Below, one piece after another: positions 1 through 8,407 of a stretch of DNA of 39,813 bases. Both the position numbers and the translations under genes were made by a program. Source of the DNA: Gammaproteobacteria bacterium UBA6724 (GTDB taxonomy: Bacteria; Pseudomonadota; Gammaproteobacteria; Pseudomonadales; Azotimanducaceae); assembly GCA_002454165.1 (NCBI GenBank), contig DKIG01000020.1:38216-78028 (forward strand), read 5' to 3'. The notes under the pieces were generated by a model. The model was not told the origin of the DNA, made no database searches, and worked only from the letters and a program-made list of their open reading frames with translations. Within the stretch, counting starts at the first letter, position 1, and each line of letters opens with the position of its first letter.

Positions 1-2138
1 GAAGATAGCGAAGAGCCCTCAGCGTTTCGCAATAAAGAGCCCTCAGCCACTGTTGTGCCCAGGGTGTCTTCTTGCTTGGTGATGGTGCCAGATTCGGTCA
101 GGCAGGTGATGACCTTCAACACTTCGGATTCCACTTCCGTTTCATCAAAGGGCAAAAACATCTCAGCCTGGATGAACGGAAACAAAGCAAGACAAAAATC
201 TCTGAGCTCCTGGATGGTTGCCTTCTTGTTTACCAGAATGTATCTAGCGATCAGTGATGGCAGAGCGTAGATATGGATAACATTGTTTGCATTATAAGTC
301 AGAGAGAGGAGGTTCCGGGATGATGCGGATATGAGGCTACTGAATTGATGTCCACGGCGGTCCAGTCCAAAGATGCTGATGGCTTCTTCAATCATCTCAT
401 CAGGGGCGAGGGATGTTAATGAGTAACCCGCTTTGCCGCACACCTCTGCGATTCGCATTAGTAGCCTGATTTGTTGCTTCAGATGGCTTTCTTCAATAAC
501 GAGATGTGGACTTGACACTAGCGCCAGTGCGACCAGATTAGTAGGTTTGATGGCGACGGCGGCGTTGATCTTCGTGGCAAGATGTCTTGAAAGTGTGATG
601 CAGCATTTGGAAAATTCGGCGGCACTGGTCTCTTCAGATTGCTCCCAGTGCGCCAAATGTTCGTCAAGAAATCCGCGGAGTGGCACAGCTTCCCCAAAGT
701 TGACCGTGACCTTGCCAAATGAATGTTTGAAGAATGAGAATATTTTGAACAGATCAAATATAGATTCCTTTTTCTTATCCTTGCCTTCAAGTTCCGCCAT
801 ATAGGTAGCTGATTCAAGCACGCGGGCGTAACCAAAGTACACCGGTAGGAATGCGATGGGTCTGGTTGAGTCTCTTTGGAAACTTCTGAGGGTCATGCTC
901 AGCATGCCTGTGCGGGGCGTCAGAGTTCTGCCCGTCCGGCTCCGTCCGCCCTCAATAAAATATTCTACTGAATATCCTTTCGTGAACATTTGATGTAGGT
1001 ACTCATCAAATACTACCTTGTAGAGGGCATCTCCTTGAAAGGAGCGTCGCATAAAGAAGGCACCCGCATGACGCAGCAGACTGCCTATCACCGGTAGGTT
1101 GAGATTCTTGCCGGCGGCTATATGCGGTGGTGTCAAGCCATTGTGGTAAAGCACATAAGACAGCAACAGGTAATCAATGTGACTGCGATGACAGGGGGTA
1201 AAGACAATCTCATGGGACTGTGCCAGTTCTTTTGCTGTTTCTATTCCATTGACTTCAATGCCGTCGTAAAGATGGTTCCATAACCAGGTTAGCAGCAGAT
1301 CAAAAAATCGGACGACTCTATAGGACTGAGCCGACGCGATTTCACGTGCATAACCCAGCGCTTTTTTCGCAACAATGACGCGCTCCAGATCATGCCGCCT
1401 GGCTTCCCGTTCTATGGCATCCTGGACTTCAGGACTGGTGAGAATTCTGTTCAGCAGGGTACGACGATGGGAAAGATCGGGACCAATGATCGCCTGCTTC
1501 TGACGATTGAAATACACCCTCAGTTGTCGCATTAACTTCCTGACCTGTTTTGAACCTTCCTGCTCCGACGCCATCAGTTCCGCCAGGTTCACTGGCATAC
1601 CAAACTGCACCAGGATATGGTTTGGATGAAACAGCATAGCCAGGAACTTTTTCACACTGCTAGTGGTGCTCCAATTCTCTGAGAGCAACAGTTTGAATAC
1701 GGATTTTTCACGGTCTGGCTGATGTCCCCAGAAGAGAGAGGCGGGGACAATTTTGATTGGCTTCTCATCCGGATAGCGATTGGCTTGATGAATGAACAGG
1801 CGTGCCATGCGGGCAGATTGTCGTCCCTGGGTCTTCCTGCCCCAGACGGGACGCCCCAAAAAAAAGAAGGATCTGGATTCCTTAACTTCCGGGCTAGCAT
1901 CTATGGCGGTGGGCAAATCATTTAATTCACATGCCCTGTTCACTACCAGCAAATCTGCGATAGACCGATAGGGCAACACATAGAAAACAATATCGCCGTC
2001 CTCAATGCCTAGGGTATCAGGGTTGCACCCCAGAATGGTTGGTCTGATCCAGGCAAACAGCAACTTGCCTGAGACCAGAAACTGGAGCCTTTTCAAGCCG
2101 GGGAGGATGCCACTTAGACCTTCGGCAATTGATTTCAT
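1..2138 (-). CDS. plsB: Glycerol-3-phosphate 1-O-acyltransferase PlsB (3' end outside window)
   Basis: Inner-membrane enzyme that acylates sn-glycerol-3-phosphate at position 1, the first step of phospholipid synthesis. The frame is open from the ATG at 2138 to the left edge (712 codons; E. coli PlsB has about 807), so the C-terminus is missing only because the window ends. Visible family motifs are the catalytic HRSHIDY box (the H-x4-D motif) near 1170-1190, FIEGGRSRTGR near 935-960, and the later TYNANNVIHIYALPSLIA block near 250-300. No frameshift was found; I checked the frame at several points. The start lies 7 bases after the dapE stop, suggesting cotranscription with dapD-dapE. The last visible residues contain a repeated AEGS-type segment from a 24-base DNA repeat. 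Identity is secure; the exact end is unknown. Confidence 0.93.
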   Translation of the reverse strand, partial: MKSIAEGLSGILPGLKRLQFLVSGKLLFAWIRPTILGCNPDTLGIEDGDIVFYVLPYRSIADLLVVNRACELNDLPTAIDASPEVKESRSFFFLGRPVWGRKTQGRQSARMARLFIHQANRYPDEKPIKIVPASLFWGHQPDREKSVFKLLLSENWSTTSSVKKFLAMLFHPNHILVQFGMPVNLAELMASEQEGSKQVRKLMRQLRVYFNRQKQAIIGPDLSHRRTLLNRILTSPEVQDAIEREARRHDLERVIVAKKALGYAREIASAQSYRVVRFFDLLLTWLWNHLYDGIEVNGIETAKELAQSHEIVFTPCHRSHIDYLLLSYVLYHNGLTPPHIAAGKNLNLPVIGSLLRHAGAFFMRRSFQGDALYKVVFDEYLHQMFTKGYSVEYFIEGGRSRTGRTLTPRTGMLSMTLRSFQRDSTRPIAFLPVYFGYARVLESATYMAELEGKDKKKESIFDLFKIFSFFKHSFGKVTVNFGEAVPLRGFLDEHLAHWEQSEETSAAEFSKCCITLSRHLATKINAAVAIKPTNLVALALVSSPHLVIEESHLKQQIRLLMRIAEVCGKAGYSLTSLAPDEMIEEAISIFGLDRRGHQFSSLISASSRNLLSLTYNANNVIHIYALPSLIARYILVNKKATIQELRDFCLALFPFIQAEMFLPFDETEVESEVLKVITCLTESGTITKQEDTLGTTVAEGSLLRNAEGSSLS
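11..47. repeat. 24-base-period duplication in the plsB 3' region
   Basis: The 13-mer AAGAGCCCTCAGC occurs at 11-23 and again at 35-47, so the period is 24 bases (8 codons). On the plsB strand it encodes AEGS twice. More copies may lie beyond the left edge. Confidence 0.6.
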
Positions 2139-2145
2139 CTTGCCG

Positions 2146-3297
2146 TCATCTGGCGAGCAAGACTTTCAAAATGTCGTAATACAAATCCGCCAGTTGATGC
2201 AGTTCTTCCACTCTGACCTGCTCATCAATCATGTGGATGGTGGCGTTGCAGGGTCCAAGCTCAACGACTTCCGTACCTCTTGAGGCGATGAAGCGTCCGT
2301 CTGAGGTGCCACCTGCCGTTGACAGGACTGTCTCTATCTTCATGCGCTCTCTGATGACCTCCTGCACGACAGGAATAAGCCTTCCGCCACGGGTGATAAA
2401 GGGCTGTCCAGACAGTCGCCAGTCCAGCTCAAATTGCAAGTCATGGCGCTTGAGGATGTCTTCTGTCATGGATTGCAAGATTTCTGGGGTTGACTCGGTT
2501 GAAAAACGAAAATTGAACAGGAGGCATATCTCACCGGGAATGACATTGTTGGCACCGGTACCAGCATGAATGTTTGATATCTGAAAAGATGTGGGCGGGA
2601 AGATGGCGTTACCCTGGTCCCAGTGGACAAGTGCCAATTCAGCCAGTGCCGGGGCAAGAGCGTGAATCGGGTTCCTGGCATCATCCGGGTAGGCGACATG
2701 CCCCTGTATGCCTTGTACCCTCAGGTCGCCATTCAGGGAACCCCGCCTGCCAACTCGAATCGTGTCGCCAGGGATGGCGTTACTTGATGGCTCACCTATC
2801 AGGCAGTAGTTGATGAAGATGCCGCGTGTATCCAGTTCGGTCATCACCCTGAGGGTGCCGTCCACGGCGGTATCTTCTTCATCCGAGGTGACCAGAAAGC
2901 CGATACAGCCCCGATGGTCAGGGTGGTCGGTAATGAATCGGCGGGTTGCTGTCATCATGGCGGCAAGGGCGCCTTTCATGTCCGCCGCCCCCCTGCCATG
3001 GAGGACGCCATTCATGACTTCTGCCGCAAAGGGCGGATGTTGCCAGGCATCAAGGGGTCCGGCGGGCACAACATCGGTATGACCGGCAAAGGCAAAGATT
3101 GGACCCTCAACACGGTCTTTGCCTCTGTGGCATGCCCAGAGATTTTTCACTGGCCCGAAGGGCAGATGTTCCACCGTAAAATTCAGCGCCTTCAGATGAG
3201 CCGCAAGTAATTCCTGACACCCGCCATCCTCAGGAGAAACAGATGGCTTCATGATGAGTGCCCGGGCGAGTGCGATGGTGTCTGTTTCAAGATTCAT
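2146..3297 (-). CDS. dapE: Succinyl-diaminopimelate desuccinylase DapE
   Basis: Cytoplasmic M20-family metallopeptidase that cleaves N-succinyl-LL-2,6-diaminopimelate to LL-DAP and succinate in lysine/peptidoglycan synthesis. From the ATG at 3297 the protein has 383 residues (E. coli 375). Zinc-site residues are visible: AGHTDVVP (H73, D75), DMKGALAAM (D106), the TSDEED pair (E140, E141), GEPSS (E169) and a C-terminal NATIH (H355). An in-frame ATG at 3336 would add 13 residues, but the N-terminus from 3297 aligns with the family start and the added residues look unconserved; neither start has a strong Shine-Dalgarno. It follows dapD, which supplies the substrate two steps upstream, and precedes plsB by 7 bases. 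dapC, which lies near these genes in some pseudomonads, is absent here. Confidence 0.95.
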   Translation of the reverse strand: MNLETDTIALARALIMKPSVSPEDGGCQELLAAHLKALNFTVEHLPFGPVKNLWACHRGKDRVEGPIFAFAGHTDVVPAGPLDAWQHPPFAAEVMNGVLHGRGAADMKGALAAMMTATRRFITDHPDHRGCIGFLVTSDEEDTAVDGTLRVMTELDTRGIFINYCLIGEPSSNAIPGDTIRVGRRGSLNGDLRVQGIQGHVAYPDDARNPIHALAPALAELALVHWDQGNAIFPPTSFQISNIHAGTGANNVIPGEICLLFNFRFSTESTPEILQSMTEDILKRHDLQFELDWRLSGQPFITRGGRLIPVVQEVIRERMKIETVLSTAGGTSDGRFIASRGTEVVELGPCNATIHMIDEQVRVEELHQLADLYYDILKVLLAR

Positions 3298-3362
3298 GAT
3301 GTGAGTTTGCGCACTGTGTTGACTAGTCATGGGCATGTCTTGTAGTTTTAGTAGTACCCGGT

Positions 3363-4379
3363 CTAGTTATGACCGTGCAGTGTCTTGTTTAACGTAACAG
3401 CCTTGCGATTGGTACGACACTCCACCGCACCGTTCCGAGAATTACGGATAAACAGCATGTCGTCCTGTCCAGCAAGTTCCCGTGCCTTGACCGACTTCAC
3501 TGTATTTTTGTGCTCATCCATGATTTGTACGATGACGCCGGGAGTAATGTATAAACCGGCTTCAATGGTGCAGTTGTCACCGAGAGGTATCCCGGTCCCC
3601 GCGTTAGCACTTATTAGACAGTTTTTGCCGATGGTGATATAAATTTCGCCGCCCCCGGATAGAGTACCGGCAGTGCTCGCGCTACCTCCCAGGTCAGACC
3701 CTGCGCCCAGGATCACCCCCTGAGATATTCTGCCTTCAACCATGTTGGGACCCATGGCAGCGGTGTTGAAGTTCATAAATCCTTCGTGCATCACGGTGGT
3801 GCCTTCGCCCAGATAGGCACCAAGCCGTACCCTTGCCGAATGGGCTATCCGCACCCCCGGAGGCACTACATAGTTGGTCATTTTCGGAAACTTGTCCACG
3901 GCTGCCACTTCCAGCACAGTGCCCGCCATCCGGGCTTGAAGTTGCCGCTGGTCAATCTCCTCAAGGTCCACCGCGCCCTGGTCTGTCCAGGCGACATTGG
4001 GCAACAAAGAAAAGATGCCATCCAGATTTTGTTGGTTGGGCAGCACAAATCGATGCGACAGCAAATGAAGTTTAAGGTAGGTCTCTGGTGTAGTTTGCGG
4101 CTTCCCGTCCGTCTCCAGGATGGTCACAACGACAGGGCGTACCGTCTTTGCCAGTTGCGTCATGAGGCTGGCATGAGAATTGCCGCTCCATATTTGGCTG
4201 AGGGTCTGGAGCCTGGTGGTGTCAGTTTCTATATCAACATTGCCGCCCTGGTAGTCAACTACTGAGGCGACGGTATCAACCAGCGCCGGTTCGGGATGAA
4301 ACAGAGGTGCTGGAAAATAAACTTCCAGCCATTCATCTCGCGCGTTCTTGGTGCCAATCCCAAATGCTAGGGCATACAT
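3363..4379 (-). CDS. dapD: Tetrahydrodipicolinate N-succinyltransferase DapD
   Basis: Transfers succinyl from succinyl-CoA to 2,3,4,5-tetrahydropyridine-2,6-dicarboxylate in the succinylase branch of lysine/DAP synthesis. The 338-residue length and the N-terminus (MYALAFGIGTKNARDEW) match the longer Pseudomonas-type DapD (about 344) rather than the 274-residue E. coli form. The second half, roughly residues 170-290, shows the hexapeptide left-handed beta-helix pattern (VRIAHSARVRLGAYLGEGT, then GISQGVILGAGSDLGGSAS-like turns), which forms the trimeric acyltransferase core. It has its own promoter-like site in the 177-base gap after glnD and is followed by dapE, so dapD-dapE-plsB probably form one transcript. 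Confidence 0.95.
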   Translation of the reverse strand: MYALAFGIGTKNARDEWLEVYFPAPLFHPEPALVDTVASVVDYQGGNVDIETDTTRLQTLSQIWSGNSHASLMTQLAKTVRPVVVTILETDGKPQTTPETYLKLHLLSHRFVLPNQQNLDGIFSLLPNVAWTDQGAVDLEEIDQRQLQARMAGTVLEVAAVDKFPKMTNYVVPPGVRIAHSARVRLGAYLGEGTTVMHEGFMNFNTAAMGPNMVEGRISQGVILGAGSDLGGSASTAGTLSGGGEIYITIGKNCLISANAGTGIPLGDNCTIEAGLYITPGVIVQIMDEHKNTVKSVKARELAGQDDMLFIRNSRNGAVECRTNRKAVTLNKTLHGHN

Positions 4380-4412
4380 GATTCCACCCGTCCCCTTCTG
4401 TCAGAACAGATA

Positions 4413-4418
4413 ATTATA
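4413..4418 (-). promoter_or_regulatory. Candidate -10 box for dapD-dapE-plsB
   Basis: On the minus strand a perfect TATAAT lies at 4418-4413, 33 bases upstream of the dapD start, giving a short leader. The -35 is weak (TTTACT with a 19-base spacer, or TACTGT with 17). The remainder of the gap 4380-4556 shows no gene. Confidence 0.4.
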
Positions 4419-4556
4419 GAGAAACAATTGCCAGTACAGTAAACATTTGGGCCCTGTTGCCGAGATGGATTATGAGATAGCCTGGCGCCTGGCAGATATG
4501 TGCTGAGTAACTCTGCTTGTAACAGGTTGCGTTCCAGGCTGCACCCAGGCAGCAGA

Positions 4557-7289
4557 CTAGCCGGATGCAGCCGTAATGCGCTCTTGTAGCAGGTCATGTA
4601 ACCACTTTTGCTGTCCCGGGTCCGTGATGGGTTTGCCCTGCCGATCTGTGATGTAGAAAAGATCTTCAACCCTTTCCCCCAGAGTCGTGATTTTTGCCGT
4701 CGCCAGGTTGATGTCACACTCCACCAAGACCCTGGCGATGATCGCCAGGAGCCCGGGTCTGTCTGGAGCAATGACCTCAAGCACAGATTGACCAAGATGG
4801 GGGTCCTGGCGGATGCTGATCTCGGTCATCATCTGGAAGGATCCTAGCCGCCGTGAGGTGCGTCTGGCTTGAGGATGCACTTCTTCTGAGTTCAGAGCGT
4901 CTGAGCTCAGAGCGTCTGAGTTCAGGGCATTCAGGAGCGTTTTTCTGATCCTTTCAATCATTGACGGGTCATCACCCACCGGTCGCCTGTCAGCCCCCAG
5001 GACGGTGAAGGTATTGAAGGTCATGTCCGAGAGGGAAGTCGCGATACCGGCATCAACTATATCCAACATCAGGGTGTCCAGCGCGGTCAGGATGGAGACG
5101 AACAAATCCTTTCGGTCCTTGGTGTGAATAAAGATGCGGGTGAAGCCATCGGCACCCCGCTGGGTCTTATCCTGAATCAGGATCAGCGGACCCCTGGTCG
5201 GGTCCCGGTGCATGATTTCTTCTGCGTGCCAGATAATATCGGTCACCTTTTCTCGGACGAAGTAATCATCGTCCACATGATCCCACAGACGCAGTACAGC
5301 TTCTGCCGCTATGCCTCCTTCTGTAAGCCTGGATATTGCTTCTTGCTGGATGTCCTGAATATATCCTGTCCGGTTTAATTGGTACTCGGGTCCGCGCCGA
5401 AGCGCCTTTCTCGTATAAAGATAAAGGTCTTGTAGCAGGCGCGCCCGCCAGCCATTCCACAGTGTTGGGTTGGTCGCATTGATGTCCGCGACCGTCAGGG
5501 CATAGAGGTAGTCCAGGCGGGTCTGATTACCTACCAGGATGGCGAACTCATGAATGACCTGTGGATTCTGGGTGTCTTTGCGCTGGGCAGTGGTTGACAT
5601 CAACAGATGGTGTTTAACGAGCCAGCAGACCAGATCTGTCTCTCTGGCAGGCAGTTGATGGCGTTCACAAAAGGCTCTGGCGATACTTGTGCCGAGTTCC
5701 GAATGATCGCCACCTAGGCCCTTCGCAATATCGTGATAGAGGCCGGCTATGTACAATAATTCAACCCGGGGTAACCGACGATGTATGTTCGCCGCTATGG
5801 GAAATCGTTGTTCCTGGTTTCGGTAGCGGAACCGGCGCATGTTTCTCACCACCTGCAGGGTATGAGCGTCCACGGTGTAGATATGGAAGAGATCAAACTG
5901 CATCTGCCCGATCACTCTGCCAAATTCGGGCAGGTAGGCACCCAGGATGCCGTATCGCGCCATCCGGTGTAGCTGGGTGAAGAGGTAATGGTTGGAACCC
6001 AGAAGTGCCATAAACAGCCTGGTGTTCTCAGGGTTGGTACGGAATGCTTCGTCAATCAGGCTGACTTCCTGGCGCGCCATGCGGATTGTTGAAGCCCGGA
6101 TACCCTGGATTTTGTCATCGGCACCGATCAGGACAAACATCTCCAGCAATGCCGATGGCTGCTCCTGAAATACACTCTCTGAGGTTACTTCAAGGTAGTT
6201 GTTTATCAGTCTGAATCGGCGGTTAATCGGTGTGATGGTCAGCTTTTCCGCCGCCTTGATGATCACCTCGTCAAAGTGCTGCAACAGTATCTCGTTGATC
6301 GTGTTGACCCTATGCACGACCTGGTAATAGCCTTGCATAAACTGTTCAACCGCTAACTGGTCACCATCCCGGTAACCGAATTGCGTGGCAAGTTGTTGCT
6401 GGTTTTCAAACAGTAGTCGATTTTCGTCTCGTCCGTGTAGAGTGTGCAGGGCGAATCTGACCCTCAGGAGGAAGTCGCTACTTGCCAGCAGTTCGTCCCG
6501 CTCGTCTTCGGTTAGTATTCCTTGGGCGGCAAGAGCATCAAAACTTTCCGTGCCATACTGCCGTTTCGCCACCCAGGCAAGGGTCTGTATGTCCCTCAGC
6601 CCCCCCGGGGAGGTCTTAACATTGGGTTCAAGGCTATATTCTGTGTGGTCAGATTTAAGATGACGCGCTCGTTGCTCCTCTCTTTTTGCAAGAAAGTAGT
6701 CCTTAGGGGACCATATTTTTCCGATTGAAATCTGGCGGTTTACTTTCAGCCGTAAGTCATTGTCGCCACAGAGAGTGCGTGATTCCATCATCGCTGTTAG
6801 TACCGTTACATCCCGGGCCGCCTGGCGGTGACAATCCTTGATGGTGCGGACACTGTGCGCCGCCTCCAGGCCTATGTCCCAGAGCAATGTGATGAAACTC
6901 TGGATGTTGGATCTGTGAATCGGCTGGCTATTCCTTTCCAGCAGAATCAGTAGGTCAATGTCCGAGTGGGGCAAAAGTTGGCGACGCCCATAACCACCGA
7001 CCGCTATCAGGGAGATTCTGGACTTCCACCAACTCTTACGGTTCTCATGCCAAGTAAAGCGGTGCCAGGCGAGACGGATGATGCCGTCCATAAACCCGGT
7101 GTAATCAGAGATCAGTAGGCCTGTATCCTCGCCCTCGGCAAACCTGGTACCGAGTCTGGTACGTGTGTCCGCAACGGCTTGCTTCAGTAGAGGAATTGGC
7201 TGTCTGGTGCCGTCCAATCTAGCTGCCAATCCGGCAAGCAAATTGTCTTGCATACTCTCAAATATCGCGGCTTTCGTCTGGGGGGTCAT
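4557..7289 (-). CDS. glnD: Bifunctional PII uridylyltransferase/uridylyl-removing enzyme GlnD
   Basis: Senses glutamine and adds or removes UMP on PII signalling proteins, controlling nitrogen assimilation. Length 910 residues (E. coli 890). Domains in order: nucleotidyltransferase with GGYGRRQLLPHSDID at residues 98-112 (the SDID acidic pair); GlnE/GlnD helical linker; HD phosphohydrolase with GLYHDIAKG (H519, D520), the uridylyl-removing site; two C-terminal ACT domains, the first near residues 720-780, the second near 835-900 (VLEVIAPDRPGLLAIIARVL), which bind glutamine. Between the ACT domains, residues about 787-801, lies a repeated ALNSD/ALSSD/ALNSE segment produced by a 15-base tandem repeat. 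The gene starts 26 bases after the map stop, so it is probably transcribed from the map promoter. Confidence 0.96.
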   Translation of the reverse strand: MTPQTKAAIFESMQDNLLAGLAARLDGTRQPIPLLKQAVADTRTRLGTRFAEGEDTGLLISDYTGFMDGIIRLAWHRFTWHENRKSWWKSRISLIAVGGYGRRQLLPHSDIDLLILLERNSQPIHRSNIQSFITLLWDIGLEAAHSVRTIKDCHRQAARDVTVLTAMMESRTLCGDNDLRLKVNRQISIGKIWSPKDYFLAKREEQRARHLKSDHTEYSLEPNVKTSPGGLRDIQTLAWVAKRQYGTESFDALAAQGILTEDERDELLASSDFLLRVRFALHTLHGRDENRLLFENQQQLATQFGYRDGDQLAVEQFMQGYYQVVHRVNTINEILLQHFDEVIIKAAEKLTITPINRRFRLINNYLEVTSESVFQEQPSALLEMFVLIGADDKIQGIRASTIRMARQEVSLIDEAFRTNPENTRLFMALLGSNHYLFTQLHRMARYGILGAYLPEFGRVIGQMQFDLFHIYTVDAHTLQVVRNMRRFRYRNQEQRFPIAANIHRRLPRVELLYIAGLYHDIAKGLGGDHSELGTSIARAFCERHQLPARETDLVCWLVKHHLLMSTTAQRKDTQNPQVIHEFAILVGNQTRLDYLYALTVADINATNPTLWNGWRARLLQDLYLYTRKALRRGPEYQLNRTGYIQDIQQEAISRLTEGGIAAEAVLRLWDHVDDDYFVREKVTDIIWHAEEIMHRDPTRGPLILIQDKTQRGADGFTRIFIHTKDRKDLFVSILTALDTLMLDIVDAGIATSLSDMTFNTFTVLGADRRPVGDDPSMIERIRKTLLNALNSDALSSDALNSEEVHPQARRTSRRLGSFQMMTEISIRQDPHLGQSVLEVIAPDRPGLLAIIARVLVECDINLATAKITTLGERVEDLFYITDRQGKPITDPGQQKWLHDLLQERITAASG
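4886..4930. repeat. Three 15-base tandem repeats inside glnD
   Basis: Units at 4886-4900 (CTGAGTTCAGAGCGT), 4901-4915 (one change) and 4916-4930 (two changes). The period keeps the glnD frame and adds a flexible ALNSD-type linker between the two ACT domains. Confidence 0.85.
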
Positions 7290-7315
7290 CTGTCCCGGTG
7301 CTCAGGGCATGTCTG

Positions 7316-8098
7316 CTAGCCAGATCGGGGAATGGTGTCATCTTTCCTGGCGGTCAGTATTTCATACCCCTGGTCGGTGACTAAAATGGTGTGCTCCCAT
7401 TGTGCAGTGAGTTTGTGATCCCTGGTGACCACTGTCCATTGGTCCGACAGGAGCTTCACATCAGCCTTGCCAGCGTTGATCATGGGCTCAATGGTGAAGG
7501 TCATCCCGGGCGCCATCTCGGGACCAGTGCCCGGCCTGCCATAGTGGAGTACCTGGGGTTCATCATGGAACACCTTGCCGATACCGTGACCGCAATATTC
7601 GCGCACTACTGAAAAACGATTCCTCTCGGCATGTTGCTGAATCACATGCCCAATATCACCGAAATGGTTGCCTGGCTTTACCGCCTGAATGCCAAGATAC
7701 AAACACTCCTGGCAGATCTTTGTTAGCCGTTCCGCCAGGATGCTCGCCTTACCGACAACAAATGTTTTGCTGGTATCGCCGTGGTATTCATCTTTGAGCA
7801 GGGTGACATCAACATTGACGATGTCACCCTTCTTTAATACCTTGTCCTGGCTCGGGATGCCGTGGCAGACCACATGATTGACCGAGGTGCAGATTGACTT
7901 AGGGAAGCCGCGATAGTTCAGTGGTGCTGGCGTCGCGCCCTGTTTATTGAGGGTAAAGTCGTGGCAGATGCGATCCAACTCGGCGGTGGTGACGCCTGGT
8001 TGAATGTAGTTCTCAATCATTTCAAGTTGTTCGCCCGCAAGCGCACCCACTGCCCGCATCTTCTCAATCGCGTCCTGATCTTTTATTTCAATCGCCAT
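7316..8098 (-). CDS. map: Type I methionine aminopeptidase
   Basis: Removes the initiator methionine from nascent proteins in the cytoplasm. 260 residues (E. coli 264). All metal and substrate residues are present with E. coli-like numbering: H79 (VVCHG), D97 and D108 (VNVDVTLLKDEYHGDTS), H171 (EYCGHGIGK), H178, E204 (TIEPM), E235 (QWEHT). The start ATG is about 26 bases downstream of a predicted start point from an extended -10 site. Its placement divergent from rpsB is the usual gammaproteobacterial arrangement, and glnD follows on the same strand. Confidence 0.97.
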   Translation of the reverse strand: MAIEIKDQDAIEKMRAVGALAGEQLEMIENYIQPGVTTAELDRICHDFTLNKQGATPAPLNYRGFPKSICTSVNHVVCHGIPSQDKVLKKGDIVNVDVTLLKDEYHGDTSKTFVVGKASILAERLTKICQECLYLGIQAVKPGNHFGDIGHVIQQHAERNRFSVVREYCGHGIGKVFHDEPQVLHYGRPGTGPEMAPGMTFTIEPMINAGKADVKLLSDQWTVVTRDHKLTAQWEHTILVTDQGYEILTARKDDTIPRSG

Positions 8099-8130
8099 GG
8101 CGACAAACCTGAAGAAATCTTCATCGGGAC

Positions 8131-8139
8131 ACTATACCA
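8131..8139 (-). promoter_or_regulatory. Extended -10 promoter candidate for map-glnD
   Basis: On the minus strand TGGTATAGT reads from 8139 to 8131, an extended -10 (TGn plus TATAGT, 5/6 to consensus). No convincing -35 precedes it, as is common with extended -10 sites. The predicted start point is near 8124, about 26 bases before the map ATG. Confidence 0.45.
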
Positions 8140-8220
8140 GATATAGTCCGAGCCTCGCTCTGTGAAAGCATCCGGTATTCGCTCTCGGCAGGGTTATAAA
8201 TGGTTTTATCTTCCTGATTA

Positions 8221-8229
8221 TGTTATAAA
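8221..8229 (+). promoter_or_regulatory. rpsB-tsf promoter candidate with GC-rich discriminator
   Basis: TGTTATAAA is an extended -10 (TGn plus TATAAA) followed directly by GCGCGCCGC. A GC-rich discriminator after the -10 is typical of stringently controlled ribosomal promoters. A clear -35 is not visible. Predicted start point near 8236. Confidence 0.45.
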
Positions 8230-8235
8230 GCGCGC

Positions 8236-8407
8236 CGCTACGGACAGGGTCCGTTGCAGATTAACCAAATCACACACGTACCGACACATGGTTCGGGTGC
8301 TCTTCCAAGGTTTTCATTACAGACTTGTGTCATTGAAAAGTTGCATCATGGAAGAGTTGCACCATGGGGTGCGTGGAGGCTTAACCCAATACAATTCGGA
8401 GTGAATT
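8236..8407 (+). promoter_or_regulatory. Probable rpsB mRNA leader (S2 autoregulation)
   Basis: About 170 bases between the predicted start point and the rpsB ATG; E. coli rpsB has a similarly long leader through which S2 represses rpsB-tsf. A small hairpin, GCACC with loop ATGG and GGTGC, lies near 8358-8371, upstream of the GGAG ribosome site. The regulatory role is inferred from position and length only. Confidence 0.4.

Larger units (their letters stand above)
8099..8407. other. Divergent map/rpsB intergenic region
   Basis: 309 bases without a credible gene. It holds two divergent extended -10 sites (minus 8131-8139, plus 8221-8229) and the probable rpsB untranslated leader. Short open frames here overlap the promoters and have no family resemblance. 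Confidence 0.7.

Noticed and set aside
1..2138. Possible frameshifted or broken plsB, since only short frames are closed there
   Set aside because: The minus frame from 2138 is continuously open to the left edge; it lacks a stop only because the gene leaves the window.
4367..4795. 142-residue minus-strand frame spanning the glnD-dapD gap
   Set aside because: It lies largely out of frame inside glnD and runs into dapD; composition is not protein-like.
8162..8404. 80-residue plus-strand frame before rpsB (possible leader peptide)
   Set aside because: Its start lies upstream of the predicted rpsB promoter and the frame covers the promoter and the leader hairpin; no coding signs.
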